Origin: JBGFRR01 sp041695045
GTDB taxonomy: Bacteria > Bacteroidota > Ignavibacteria > UBA10030
Direction: 5' to 3'
Length of the DNA stretch: 53,192 bases
NCBI GenBank assembly: GCA_041695045.1
Contig: JBGFRR010000094.1
Span: 1 to 53,192 of the forward strand
The notes below the pieces were generated by a model that was not told the DNA's origin, made no database searches, and saw nothing but the letters and a program-made list of their open reading frames with translations. The position numbers and the translations under genes were made by a program. Numbering within the stretch: the stretch's first letter is position 1; each line of letters begins with the position of its first letter. Shown here in pieces: positions 8,637 through 16,733 of this stretch.

Positions 8637-8914
8637 GGCCGAAAAGCTGAACCACCAAGACACAAAGACTCAAAGCGACACGCCTGCGTGCCGAAACGCC
8701 GCACTTCGGCGTGCAGGCACGAAGAAGTATAAAAACCAAAGCCTTACCTTTGTGCCTTCCCGCTTTCAAAACTACGAAAGGCGGGATCTCCCGCTTTGTG
8801 GATTCCGCTCTTGAGAAGTGTTCGCGGCCCCTTAAGCGGGATTCTGGAAAGCGGAACCGTAAAGCGGGACTTCGTGCCTTGGTGACTTTGTGGTGAAAGT
8901 CAGGGTTTTCGGCC
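8637..8914. repeat. Dispersed CACAAAGACTCAAAG element, copy 1, with a nested palindrome insertion
   Basis: The ends are GGCCGAAAAG and, inverted, TTTTCGGCC (8906-8914). Most of it matches the element at 16734-16898, including the inner arms CGCCTGCGTGCCGAAACGCC and CTTTGTGGTGAAAGTC. Copy 1 carries an extra 113 bases, about 8757-8869, that copy 2 lacks. That insertion has its own inverted ends CCCGCTTT (8759-8766) and AAAGCGGG (8861-8868). No coding potential is seen. Confidence 0.75.
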
Positions 8915-8930
8915 GCACCTATAGCAGGAT

Positions 8931-9108
8931 GTTGAAAAGCCCTTATGGATGAAAGTTGAACCGCAAAGACGCCCCGCCTACCAAAGAACAGCTTTTTGTT
9001 CGGCGGGCAGGCAAGAGCGCGAAGAAATCTTGTTGAAATCTGAAAGAAAAATAAGAGCTGTCGGTTCACCGTGGCGTCCTTCGCGTCTTTGCGGTTTCCT
9101 TTTTCAAC
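8931..9108. repeat. Palindromic element with GTTGAAAA and ACCGCAAAGACGC inverted ends
   Basis: The left end, GTTGAAAA (8931) with AACCGCAAAGACGC (8959-8972), pairs with GCGTCTTTGCGGTT (9083-9096) and TTTTCAAC (9101-9108). Inside is a second palindrome around 8970-9013 (GAACAGCTTTTTGTTC between CCCGCC and GGCGGGC). It fills the space up to the CotH gene and makes the longest frame of that gene look 19 codons longer than it should be. Confidence 0.7.
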
Positions 9109-9127
9109 AATCTACTCGTGGACTGTG

Positions 9128-11968
9128 ATGACAACACGACGCACGCTCATACTGTTTGCGACATGGCTCGCCGTGCTCGGAAGCGCCGATGCCCAGCTTC
9201 CGGAGTTTCGCGTGATGATGTCGGAAGCAGACCACCGGTTGCTGTATGACCGCGATTGGTGGTCGAACGACTATCTCCCCGCGCCGTTGACGCACGAGGG
9301 AGTTGTGCATCCCTCAGCACGAATACGCTTCCGGGGCAACACTGCACGGTTCTTCCCGAAGAAATCCTACCGCATTCGTTTTCGTCGCTCTGCACTGTTC
9401 CCGGGTGGAATCCGGGACGTCAACCTACTTTCGATGTACACCGACCGGTCCTATCTCCGCGAAAAACTCTGCTGGGATTTGTTTCAGGAAATCGGCGCCC
9501 TCACACCCGAGGCACGTTACGCGTTGCTCTCCATCAATGAAAAGCCTGAAGGGGTTTACCTTCAGATTGAGAAAGTCGATGACTACTTTCTGCGACGAAA
9601 GGGGCGCGTCCCCGGTCCTCTGTACAGCGTCAGGGATAGGTATGCTTTGGGCGACCTCCGACCGCAGCCGGACAGCTTGCTGAAGCTCTATTACGACAAA
9701 GAGTTTGGCAACCCCAATGATTATAGCGACCTCGCCCGATTGATCGATGCGCTGAACGCCGTGCCCGACGCCGGTTTTGTCGCGGCCGTCGACACGCTCT
9801 TCGATATGGGTTCGGTGCTCAACTGGTTTGCCGTCAACACGATTGTCATGGCGACGGATTCGTACAACAAAAACTACACGCTGTATCGCGATACGTCGCG
9901 TACGCCGCGTCAATGGACTGTCCTTCCATTGGACTACGACCTTTCGTTCGGTCGCGCGGGTACTGCCGCCTTGCCCTACCCGGCTGGCCTTCTGATCGAC
10001 TGGTTCGAGTACAACTTTCCCCCCCTCTCGGGATCGTCCAATGTGCTGAAGGACCGCTTTCTCGCTTCTCCCATCCTGATGGATCGCCTTCGGCTCCGCG
10101 TGAAAGAGATTCTGGATTCGGTCTTTACGGAAGAACGCTACCACGCAAAGGTCGACAGCCTCGCTCGGTTTATTCGGCCGTACGTTGAAAGGGAACCTCA
10201 GCGGTGGGGAACGATGCAAGACTTCGACGACCATGTGGAAGCGCTGAAGTATTTCGTCACGGTGCGCAGAGATTTCCTCTATGCCACCTTCATTCATCAA
10301 CCCAAAGGCCGACAGAACGATGTGACGCTCCCCATCTCCCAGACGAACGTGCCGTACACGTTCGTTGACTCTGTGGGGAGGACGATTGCAACGGTGACGT
10401 TCGAACAGTTTTCCGGCCTCGATAGTCTTCGCGTTATTGCTTTTCAGACCACAACGCCCCCGAATATTCCCACCCCGGAAGCAAACCAGCACTTGAACCG
10501 ATGGCTGCGAATCTTTCCACTGCCCGGCAACGCGACTTTCTCTGCGAAGCTCCAGTTTCATTACATTGATCAGCGAGTTGGCGCAACAGAAGTGGGCGCT
10601 GCAGTGCAGGATGAGAGCATGCTCATGCCTCATGTGTGGGATGGTGTGTGGAGGCACCTCGATGGGTCGCTCAATCCGTATTCCAATCGTGTGACGATAC
10701 GTTCGTACACTCATGCAGAGGCGGGCGTCGAGAAAGTCCTGACGATGTATGTACCGCCCAGTATCCCTCGGTCGTGGGTCAATCGCCCTAACTTTTTCTG
10801 GGCTCGGTTCTATGGGATTGAAAAGGATAGCCTGATGGGCCTGACTGTTGTTGGAGAACAGGGACTGGTGTTGCGGTCCTTCGACGGGGCGCAAACGTGG
10901 AAAGCGGAAACACTCGGCACAAAGTTTCCTGCGTATGATGTCGTGCTGGACCACGCTAACCCTCGTAATCTCTTTGTTGTCGGCGCGTCTGGAGCTGTGT
11001 ACCGACGTGGGCCGAATGATACCTTCTGGTCGCACATTCGTATCGGAACAACAAGCACAGTGAGAAGCATCGTTTTTGCCACTCCATCGAGAGTGTACCT
11101 GTGTGGGGATGATGGTCTCTTTGGAGTTTCGGCGGATAGTGGTTGGACGTGGAATATCCGATTCCTTCCCGAACGGATGAACCATCACAGTCTGGTTGTG
11201 GCAAGAAATGGACGGTTAGTGGTGGCTGCGGGAGAAGGGTGGTTGTATTCTTCGTCCGACAGTGGAGCGACGTGGACTCGTACCATGAACCCGTCGAACA
11301 AGCCCATCTATAAACTTGCCTCCGTTACCGAGAGTGAGCTGTGGGGCGTGGGACAGGCCGGAGCAGTGGTCGTTTCATTCGATGGCGGCGAAACGTGGCA
11401 GGATCGTTCTATTCCAGCGCTCGCTTTGAATCATAGTATGGCCCTGCGCGCAATCGCGGCGGTTGGGCAAGAATTTGTTACGGTCGTTGGCGATGGGGGC
11501 GCAATCTACACAACTGCCGACCGCAGACTCACATGGTTTAGGCAGCACGGTTGGGTTCCAAACGACCTGCACGCCATCAAGTATGTCAGCAGCACGGAAG
11601 GCTACGTCGCGGGTAATAATGGACTCGTGCTTGCCACTACTCAGCCGCCGATCCTGACTTCAGCAGCGCTCACTCCGGTAATAGCAGCAGACTTTCATCT
11701 CTTCCAGAACTATCCGAATCCGTTCAATGCTACGACTGTGATCGGTTATTCCATTCCCGTAGGGGCGATTCATGAATCGCCCCTACACGTAACGCTCAAG
11801 GTGTTCAACCTCCTCGGCCAGGAGGTGGCGACGTTGGTCGACGAGGAGAAACATCCAGGCACGTACGAGGTTCGTTTCGAAGGAAGTTCGCTCGCGTCCG
11901 GTGTCTATTTCTACAGACTGAAAGTGGGAACATCCATCGCAACCAAGCGGATGATGTTGCTGAAATGA
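9128..11968 (+). CDS. Secreted CotH kinase family protein with beta-propeller and T9SS C-terminal domain
   Basis: Exported protein of 946 aa. The signal peptide MTTRRTLILFATWLAVLGS-ADAQ is followed by a CotH domain: RVMMSEADHRLLYDRDWW, RIRFRGNTARFFPKKSYRIR, YLREKLCWDLFQE, LSINEKPEGVYLQIEKVDD and LPLDYDLSFGR (DYD, about 280), over residues about 20-410. CotH proteins are protein-kinase-like and phosphorylate secreted substrates. From about 560 to 850 come repeated SxDGGxTW-type blades (SFDGAQTW, SSDSGATWTR, SFDGGETWQ, TADRRLTW), a YCF48/sialidase-like propeller. The C-terminus, FQNYPNPFNATTVIGYSIP to RMMLLK, is a T9SS sorting domain. An in-frame 28-bp palindrome interrupts that domain (see findings). 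ATG 9128 was chosen because the longer frame (from 9071) starts inside a repeat. It overlaps the next gene by ATGA. Confidence 0.88.
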   Translation: MTTRRTLILFATWLAVLGSADAQLPEFRVMMSEADHRLLYDRDWWSNDYLPAPLTHEGVVHPSARIRFRGNTARFFPKKSYRIRFRRSALFPGGIRDVNLLSMYTDRSYLREKLCWDLFQEIGALTPEARYALLSINEKPEGVYLQIEKVDDYFLRRKGRVPGPLYSVRDRYALGDLRPQPDSLLKLYYDKEFGNPNDYSDLARLIDALNAVPDAGFVAAVDTLFDMGSVLNWFAVNTIVMATDSYNKNYTLYRDTSRTPRQWTVLPLDYDLSFGRAGTAALPYPAGLLIDWFEYNFPPLSGSSNVLKDRFLASPILMDRLRLRVKEILDSVFTEERYHAKVDSLARFIRPYVEREPQRWGTMQDFDDHVEALKYFVTVRRDFLYATFIHQPKGRQNDVTLPISQTNVPYTFVDSVGRTIATVTFEQFSGLDSLRVIAFQTTTPPNIPTPEANQHLNRWLRIFPLPGNATFSAKLQFHYIDQRVGATEVGAAVQDESMLMPHVWDGVWRHLDGSLNPYSNRVTIRSYTHAEAGVEKVLTMYVPPSIPRSWVNRPNFFWARFYGIEKDSLMGLTVVGEQGLVLRSFDGAQTWKAETLGTKFPAYDVVLDHANPRNLFVVGASGAVYRRGPNDTFWSHIRIGTTSTVRSIVFATPSRVYLCGDDGLFGVSADSGWTWNIRFLPERMNHHSLVVARNGRLVVAAGEGWLYSSSDSGATWTRTMNPSNKPIYKLASVTESELWGVGQAGAVVVSFDGGETWQDRSIPALALNHSMALRAIAAVGQEFVTVVGDGGAIYTTADRRLTWFRQHGWVPNDLHAIKYVSSTEGYVAGNNGLVLATTQPPILTSAALTPVIAADFHLFQNYPNPFNATTVIGYSIPVGAIHESPLHVTLKVFNLLGQEVATLVDEEKHPGTYEVRFEGSSLASGVYFYRLKVGTSIATKRMMLLK
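11759..11786. repeat. Perfect 28-bp palindrome inside the CotH gene
   Basis: The arm GTAGGGGCGATTCA is followed immediately by its exact reverse complement, with no spacer. It is read in frame as VGAIHESPL between YSIP and HVTLKVFNLLGQ of the T9SS sorting domain. Dispersed palindromes of the GTAGGGGCGA type are common in environmental genomes, and here one is translated. Confidence 0.85.
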
Positions 11969-12789
11969 GGAATCGCATGCAGGTCGTGTTACTCATCATG
12001 GTTTTGTTCTTCCCCCACGGGGTGCTGGGGGGTGTTTGGCCGAAGAACAAGGGGGAGGGATTCCTTTCGCTCTCCTTCGGGCGCTATCAAACAGCACGGG
12101 GAACCCAATCCGACGGCACGATTTTCCAGTACTCGGACGGCGGGAGGTTCGTGGGAGACAGGATCACACTCTACGGAGAGCACGGTCTGGGTGGTGACGT
12201 AACGCTCCATGGCTCGCTCGTCTATACTTGGACGCATTACCGATGGTCGGGTGGCGAGCAGATCAACAATGGTTTTCCCGACCAAGAAGTCGGGCTGAGC
12301 TATGCCTTCACGACCTATCCTGTTGCCGTTGCGATCTCTGCAACGTATTACTTTCCGCTGCTGTACTCACTCGATGGTCAACCGCTGTTAGGATTTCGCC
12401 AGCACGCCGCTCAGGTAGCGGTCGGTGCGGGGGTGGGGTTTCAGATTGGAGAGTGGGTATCATGGGCCTCGGCAGATGTCGGGTATCGGCGGTTCTTCGG
12501 GTCGGCAAGCGACCAAATCCACTCTTCGGCACTCGTCGGTTCTCAACTGAGCAAGGAGTGGAGTGTCATCGTTCAGGTGTTTGCGACGCACTCGCCAAAT
12601 CCGAAACAGATTCTGCAGAGCTTGAATCCCAACATCGTCTCTGGATATTCAGTCCTCAAGACAAGCGGGTCGGTTATGTATGCTTTCAATCCTTCAGTCT
12701 CCCTTGTGGGGAATTACATCCGCGATGTGTGGGGGAAACACTCTGGATTTGGAGATTACGTTGCGTTGGGTGTGTGGTTGCGGTACTAA
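11965..12789 (+). CDS. Outer-membrane beta-barrel protein, unrecognised family
   Basis: Protein of 274 aa with a signal peptide (MRNRMQVVLLIMVLFFPHGVLGG) and a mature start WPKNKGEGFLSLSFGRYQ. Alternating hydrophobic and polar strands run to a C-terminal aromatic end (GDYVALGVWLRY), as expected for a small outer-membrane barrel. The ATG overlaps the CotH stop (ATGA), so the two are coupled. I do not recognise a named family. The barrel is a candidate outer-membrane exit for the polymer made by the upstream synthase genes, or a surface anchor for the CotH product; both are inference. About 100 bases with no visible gene follow. Confidence 0.75.
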   Translation: MRNRMQVVLLIMVLFFPHGVLGGVWPKNKGEGFLSLSFGRYQTARGTQSDGTIFQYSDGGRFVGDRITLYGEHGLGGDVTLHGSLVYTWTHYRWSGGEQINNGFPDQEVGLSYAFTTYPVAVAISATYYFPLLYSLDGQPLLGFRQHAAQVAVGAGVGFQIGEWVSWASADVGYRRFFGSASDQIHSSALVGSQLSKEWSVIVQVFATHSPNPKQILQSLNPNIVSGYSVLKTSGSVMYAFNPSVSLVGNYIRDVWGKHSGFGDYVALGVWLRY

Positions 12790-12892
12790 GTTGCTGCTCT
12801 CTCCTTCACCTATCATCTGATTCAAGTCGATCTTCAGCTACCTGGCAAGTTGCTGAAAAAACCCTTTCATCCCCAGCCGATGTTCTCTTAAA

Positions 12893-15130
12893 ATGTGCTT
12901 GATAAATTGGTGCCTATGCACTATTTTTTCTTATCATCACAGAAAACTTATTTTGGACAAGTCTGACCTTAGCTATCAAACCGAACCTCTAGTCCTGTCA
13001 CGGGAGGAACTTCCACTGAAGCGCCGATTACACTTTTTTCTTCTGATCCCCGGGTTGCTTATCATCGCCGGCATCCATTGCATCGAAGCGCCGCTCGAGC
13101 CGATTCTGCCGACGACGGATATCCAGGTCAGTGTGCCGCTTGTCAACAGAACGAGGTATTTCGATGAGTTTGTCAAGGATACTCTCCTTCGGCGCGACCA
13201 TCCTACGGGTACCAGCGGATACACTTACGGATATCGATCATCGGTAGCGCCGATAGGAATAGGCGCGATTGTCGCGCATCCGCAGTCGTCGGCACAGGAA
13301 TTGGAGCTTGGAACCTTTCAGGTTGAACCCCCTCCTCTCAGTGTTACTTTCAGCTACAGGCAAATAACGGGTACTGATCCTCCCCCCGTACCGACCCCGA
13401 TCCCACCTGCAACGTACGCATTGCCGTTGGCCGACTATCCCGCTGCTAGATCATTTGAATACGTCGAATTTGCTTCCGGCTTGGTGACTCTGCAAGTCCG
13501 GAACAGACTGCCGGTGGTGGTGAGTTTTCCCGATCCCATCGTGATCAAAAACCGGAGAATAGTTTCCCCGGTAGATACGTCGGAAGTTGCCCGCTTTGCA
13601 TTCGATGGCCAACAGTTTCAGCCGGGGGAGACGCGCCGGATTTCAGTCAGTGCCGCAAATGTGAGGATGCAAAATGTCCTTCGGGTACTTTCGGCCCGAG
13701 TACAGACGCCCGGTTCTTCCGGTCCTATCTTGGTCCAGGAAAGTGATGGTCTCGAATTTTCACTGACGTTCAGCGGCACCTCGGTGCGTGAGGCGCGCGC
13801 ACGGATCCCGCGTCAGTCTGTATTCAGTGTTGTCGACTCCGTTTTTGTGGTCGATGACTCTCTTTCGATTCAGAGTGCGACCTTCAAGGAGGGATCTCTC
13901 ACCGCGGTGCTTCAAAATGATATCGATGTCCAGGTCGTTGTCTATCTCAAGTTCAATGAAATTCGCAGTCGTTCAACCGGTCAGAGTCTGACGGTCCGTC
14001 ATACGTTCGATGGAAGAGGAATGTTGCTGATTCCGATTGATGCCAGAGAGTATCGGGTGGAGGCGTCAGGAACGACGATCGGAACAGTTCTCACGTTTTC
14101 CGTTGGTATCGAGACAATCGAATCATCGGACTTCAGGCATCTGCAAAGTAGGGACAAAGTGCGCGCAGAAGTGCGTCCGGACAAGCCGTTTGTGGTCCAG
14201 AGCGTTACAGGACGAATCAAGCCGACATTGATTAATGTGAGCTCAAGCCCATATCGGCTTGACCTGGGCGAAGCCTACAAGAAGTTCAAAGGAGAGGTCA
14301 CTTTTGACTCCCTTCGTATGGTTCTTGATGTACGCATGACGGGCGGATTTCCAGCCGAATATGACCTTCATTTGGTGGCTGTGAGGTACGATGGCGCGGC
14401 GACGAAAACGGATTCGCTAGCCCTTCCTGCGCCGACAGGAAGTACCCAGAAGAGGTTCTACCCTGCCGCGGGACGAAGCACACAGATTGTGCTTGATCGC
14501 TCTTCCGGCCTTGAATCCTTCATTCAACAGTTTGTCCCCAACCTGCCGGATTCGTTCTACGTCCGAGGCAGTATCTTGTTGAATCCTCCTGATCTCTACA
14601 GTACACCTCTCGGTCAGCAAACAATCTGGGACACGACAAAACTGTATACGGATATCGATGTGACGTTTCCCCTCAAGATCGGAATCGCGGGGGGTGTGTT
14701 GGTGGATATGGTGGATATTGGGAACGAGAAGAAGTTCCCGCGTGATGTCACGGAATCCATCGTGAGAGGAACACTTTACGTTGAAGTCGAAAATGGATTG
14801 CCGATTCAGATGCGTCTCCGCTCTGCGTTCCTCCAGACGGGACCTCTGGGAAACAAGGATACGCTGTTGTGGATTCCGCAGAGCAGTCCGGCGACAATTC
14901 TCTCAAGTGTGGTCGATCAAAACGGACTGAGTGTGAATACCCGGAAGAGTGCCTTCTCTATCACACTCAAGGGAAGCGAAATGGAGCTTGTGAACGCTGC
15001 CGATATCCTCTGGTTCAGATTTGAAATTGAAACACCAAATGGTGGAAAGACACCGGTAAGGTTTCGCAGCACCGACTTAATCCGGATTCGTGCCTCAGCA
15101 AACACTGTCTACACGGTGAATCGTCGGTAG
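12893..15130 (+). CDS. Large secreted or lipid-anchored beta-rich protein, unknown function
   Basis: Frame of 745 codons from the first ATG. The strongest ribosome-binding site (GGGAGGAA, about 13002-13009) is 7-8 bases before a CTG at 13016, whose product would begin MKRRLHFFLLIPGLLIIAG, a convincing signal sequence ending near a cysteine (GIHC). The first 41 codons may therefore be untranslated; TTG 12953 is another option. The body is beta-rich with several domain-like blocks (VSFPDPIVIKNRRI, VRMTGGFPAEYDLHLVAV, RGTLYVEVENGLPIQMRLR). The C-terminal part (from GTLYVEVENGLPIQ) resembles the short segments seen in Bacteroidota cell-surface proteins. It has no T9SS tail. It ends one base before the next ATG, so both belong to one operon. 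I do not recognise the family. Confidence 0.72.
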   Translation: MCLINWCLCTIFSYHHRKLILDKSDLSYQTEPLVLSREELPLKRRLHFFLLIPGLLIIAGIHCIEAPLEPILPTTDIQVSVPLVNRTRYFDEFVKDTLLRRDHPTGTSGYTYGYRSSVAPIGIGAIVAHPQSSAQELELGTFQVEPPPLSVTFSYRQITGTDPPPVPTPIPPATYALPLADYPAARSFEYVEFASGLVTLQVRNRLPVVVSFPDPIVIKNRRIVSPVDTSEVARFAFDGQQFQPGETRRISVSAANVRMQNVLRVLSARVQTPGSSGPILVQESDGLEFSLTFSGTSVREARARIPRQSVFSVVDSVFVVDDSLSIQSATFKEGSLTAVLQNDIDVQVVVYLKFNEIRSRSTGQSLTVRHTFDGRGMLLIPIDAREYRVEASGTTIGTVLTFSVGIETIESSDFRHLQSRDKVRAEVRPDKPFVVQSVTGRIKPTLINVSSSPYRLDLGEAYKKFKGEVTFDSLRMVLDVRMTGGFPAEYDLHLVAVRYDGAATKTDSLALPAPTGSTQKRFYPAAGRSTQIVLDRSSGLESFIQQFVPNLPDSFYVRGSILLNPPDLYSTPLGQQTIWDTTKLYTDIDVTFPLKIGIAGGVLVDMVDIGNEKKFPRDVTESIVRGTLYVEVENGLPIQMRLRSAFLQTGPLGNKDTLLWIPQSSPATILSSVVDQNGLSVNTRKSAFSITLKGSEMELVNAADILWFRFEIETPNGGKTPVRFRSTDLIRIRASANTVYTVNRR

Positions 15131-15131
15131 C

Positions 15132-16535
15132 ATGGGCTATTCAGGATATATCATTCTCTTCGTTCTCGCGCTCATTCTGGCAGACGCTGTTATGGGGGGT
15201 GATCGGTCAAATGCCCGCGGGGTTGGAATGGCCCGGACAGCCAACGAGACGGCGCGGGGATTTGGTGCGCTCGGCATCAATCCTGCCAATCTGGCGATCA
15301 AAGAGAGAGGGTCGGTTTCGTTCGGATTCCTGCACATGGGTCTCAATGCGAGCTCAAATCTGATCTCGTACGATATCTACAATGACTATTTCACAGGTGT
15401 TCCCGACGGGTTAGGCGGCAGGAAGCCGCGATACCTCACCGAATCGGACAAGGAAAGTATTCTCAAAGTGTTTCCCGATGGATCCGCACTGACAACACTT
15501 GACGTAGAAACACAGCTGTTCGGTATTGGCGTCAGAACCAGTTCATTCGCCGTTGGCTTCTCAATGCGCGAGAGATTGAACGCCCGCTTCAATATCTCGC
15601 GGGACTTTGCCCGGCTCTTTCTCTTCGGGCTTGATTCGACTGGATCGAAGTATGTATTCGACGGGACAAGTGTCTCTGCATTCTGGTGGCGGGAATACAA
15701 TCTCACGTACGCGATGCGACTTCCCCTGGAACTGAAATACCCCCGTGATGTCTTTGTCGGACTGAGCGTAAAGATGCTTCGCGGATATGCTTCGTTTGTG
15801 ACTGAGCATTATCGTGCATCCATTGCAAATGAACGGATAGGGCTAAACCAATATCGTGCATCTCTTGCATTTGACTACCTGACAAAACGGTCTGGGATTG
15901 ACCTATTGCACGAAGGGCAAGACTCCGAATTTTCGTTCTTCCCGGAACCAGCCGGGTCAGGTGTCGGGATAGACCTCGGCTATGTTGTACATTACGGCAT
16001 GTTTTCGATCCATGGGAGTGTGACCGATATCGGCTCGATTGAGTGGGACAAAAACGTCGTCGAGACATTTGGGAAATACAATCTCGCAATTGAAGACCCA
16101 TTCGAGGAAGTGGATGAAGATAGCATTGCTGAAGCATTCAGGGGAAAGAACAGAAATGGGGGACCGTTCTCTACTACACTTCCCACCGTCCTGCGAACCG
16201 GTGTGCTGCTCGAGTCGGATTCCGTCCGGGCGGTGAGACAAGTTCTCGGGAGTTTTAGTGTAGCGTTCAGCTATGCGCAGGGCTTGAACTCTTCGATGGG
16301 GAACACGACAAAACCGCGGTTTGCGATAGGATTCGAGCATCGGTTAATCCCATTCCTTCCTCTCCGGATGGGATTGTCGATCTGGGGGAGGGAAGGATTT
16401 CGGTGGAGTGCAGGATTTGGCCTTGATCTGGTCAATTGGCAGCTGGACGTCGCAACGGGGAATTTTTCGATGCTTTTCTCCCCAGGCAGTTATGATATGT
16501 TATCGGTTGCGGCGTCGATGAAATTCCGATTATGA
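15132..16535 (+). CDS. PorV/FadL-like outer-membrane protein (DUF5723-like)
   Basis: Outer-membrane barrel candidate of 467 aa. The signal peptide MGYSGYIILFVLALILADAVMGG is followed by RSNARGVGMARTANETARG-FGALGINPANLA. That early Gly-rich stretch with a hatch-like NPA motif is typical of PorV, PorP, FadL and DUF5723 proteins of Bacteroidota. The rest is alternating beta strands with aromatic girdles (YNLTYAMRLPLELKYP, GIDLGYVVHYG, LPLRMGLSIWG) and a C-terminal SVAASMKFRL. The start lies one base after the preceding stop. Together the 745-aa protein and this barrel look like a surface protein with its outer-membrane partner. The gene closes the first locus; a minus-strand terminator lies just downstream. 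Confidence 0.75.
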   Translation: MGYSGYIILFVLALILADAVMGGDRSNARGVGMARTANETARGFGALGINPANLAIKERGSVSFGFLHMGLNASSNLISYDIYNDYFTGVPDGLGGRKPRYLTESDKESILKVFPDGSALTTLDVETQLFGIGVRTSSFAVGFSMRERLNARFNISRDFARLFLFGLDSTGSKYVFDGTSVSAFWWREYNLTYAMRLPLELKYPRDVFVGLSVKMLRGYASFVTEHYRASIANERIGLNQYRASLAFDYLTKRSGIDLLHEGQDSEFSFFPEPAGSGVGIDLGYVVHYGMFSIHGSVTDIGSIEWDKNVVETFGKYNLAIEDPFEEVDEDSIAEAFRGKNRNGGPFSTTLPTVLRTGVLLESDSVRAVRQVLGSFSVAFSYAQGLNSSMGNTTKPRFAIGFEHRLIPFLPLRMGLSIWGREGFRWSAGFGLDLVNWQLDVATGNFSMLFSPGSYDMLSVAASMKFRL

Positions 16536-16552
16536 CGTAATTGGACCCTCTG

Positions 16553-16590
16553 TACAAAAAAAGCCCGATCTGGAATCTCCAGATCGAGCC
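16553..16590 (-). terminator. Rho-independent terminator, minus strand
   Basis: The stem GATCTGGA / TCCAGATC with a 3-base loop (16567-16585), extended by GCCC/GAGCC flanks, is followed on the minus strand by seven T (A run at 16556-16562). No complete minus-strand gene precedes it, only the short coding remnant at 16609-16656. The hairpin alone might also end the plus-strand operon. Confidence 0.7.
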
Positions 16591-16608
16591 TTAGCGTTTG
16601 TTGTCGGA

Positions 16609-16656
16609 CTATATCTTCACGACCTTGGTCGCCGGGAATCCTTTTTGCTCGTTCCA
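16609..16656 (-). pseudogene. 3' remnant of a small gene, possibly a cold-shock protein tail
   Basis: Read on the minus strand toward the terminator, the frame encodes NEQKGFPATKVVKI and then a stop. This resembles the C-terminal strand of cold-shock domain proteins (compare QKGPQAANV-type ends). Upstream of it the reading frame runs into a dispersed palindrome (16669-16688) and no start is present. The stretch is short, so the identity is tentative, but a coding tail directly before a good terminator suggests a gene cut by repeat insertion. Confidence 0.35.
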
Positions 16657-16668
16657 ACGCCTGACTGA

Positions 16669-16688
16669 CCTGCCTGCCGGCAGGCAGG
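16669..16688. repeat. 20-bp perfect palindrome, CCTGCCTGCC family
   Basis: The arm CCTGCCTGCC is followed at once by its reverse complement. The identical 20-mer occurs at 23900-23919. Close relatives lie at 29692-29707 and 44805-44823. Confidence 0.8.
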
Positions 16689-16733
16689 CTCCCGCACAAC
16701 AGGGGCTACTTCGTTTCTTGCTCCTAAAGATCC

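Noticed and set aside
9425..11188. 587-codon open frame on the minus strand inside the CotH gene
   Set aside because: It lies fully opposite a well-supported gene with CotH and T9SS motifs. Its translation is Arg/His-rich without any domain, as expected for an antisense shadow.
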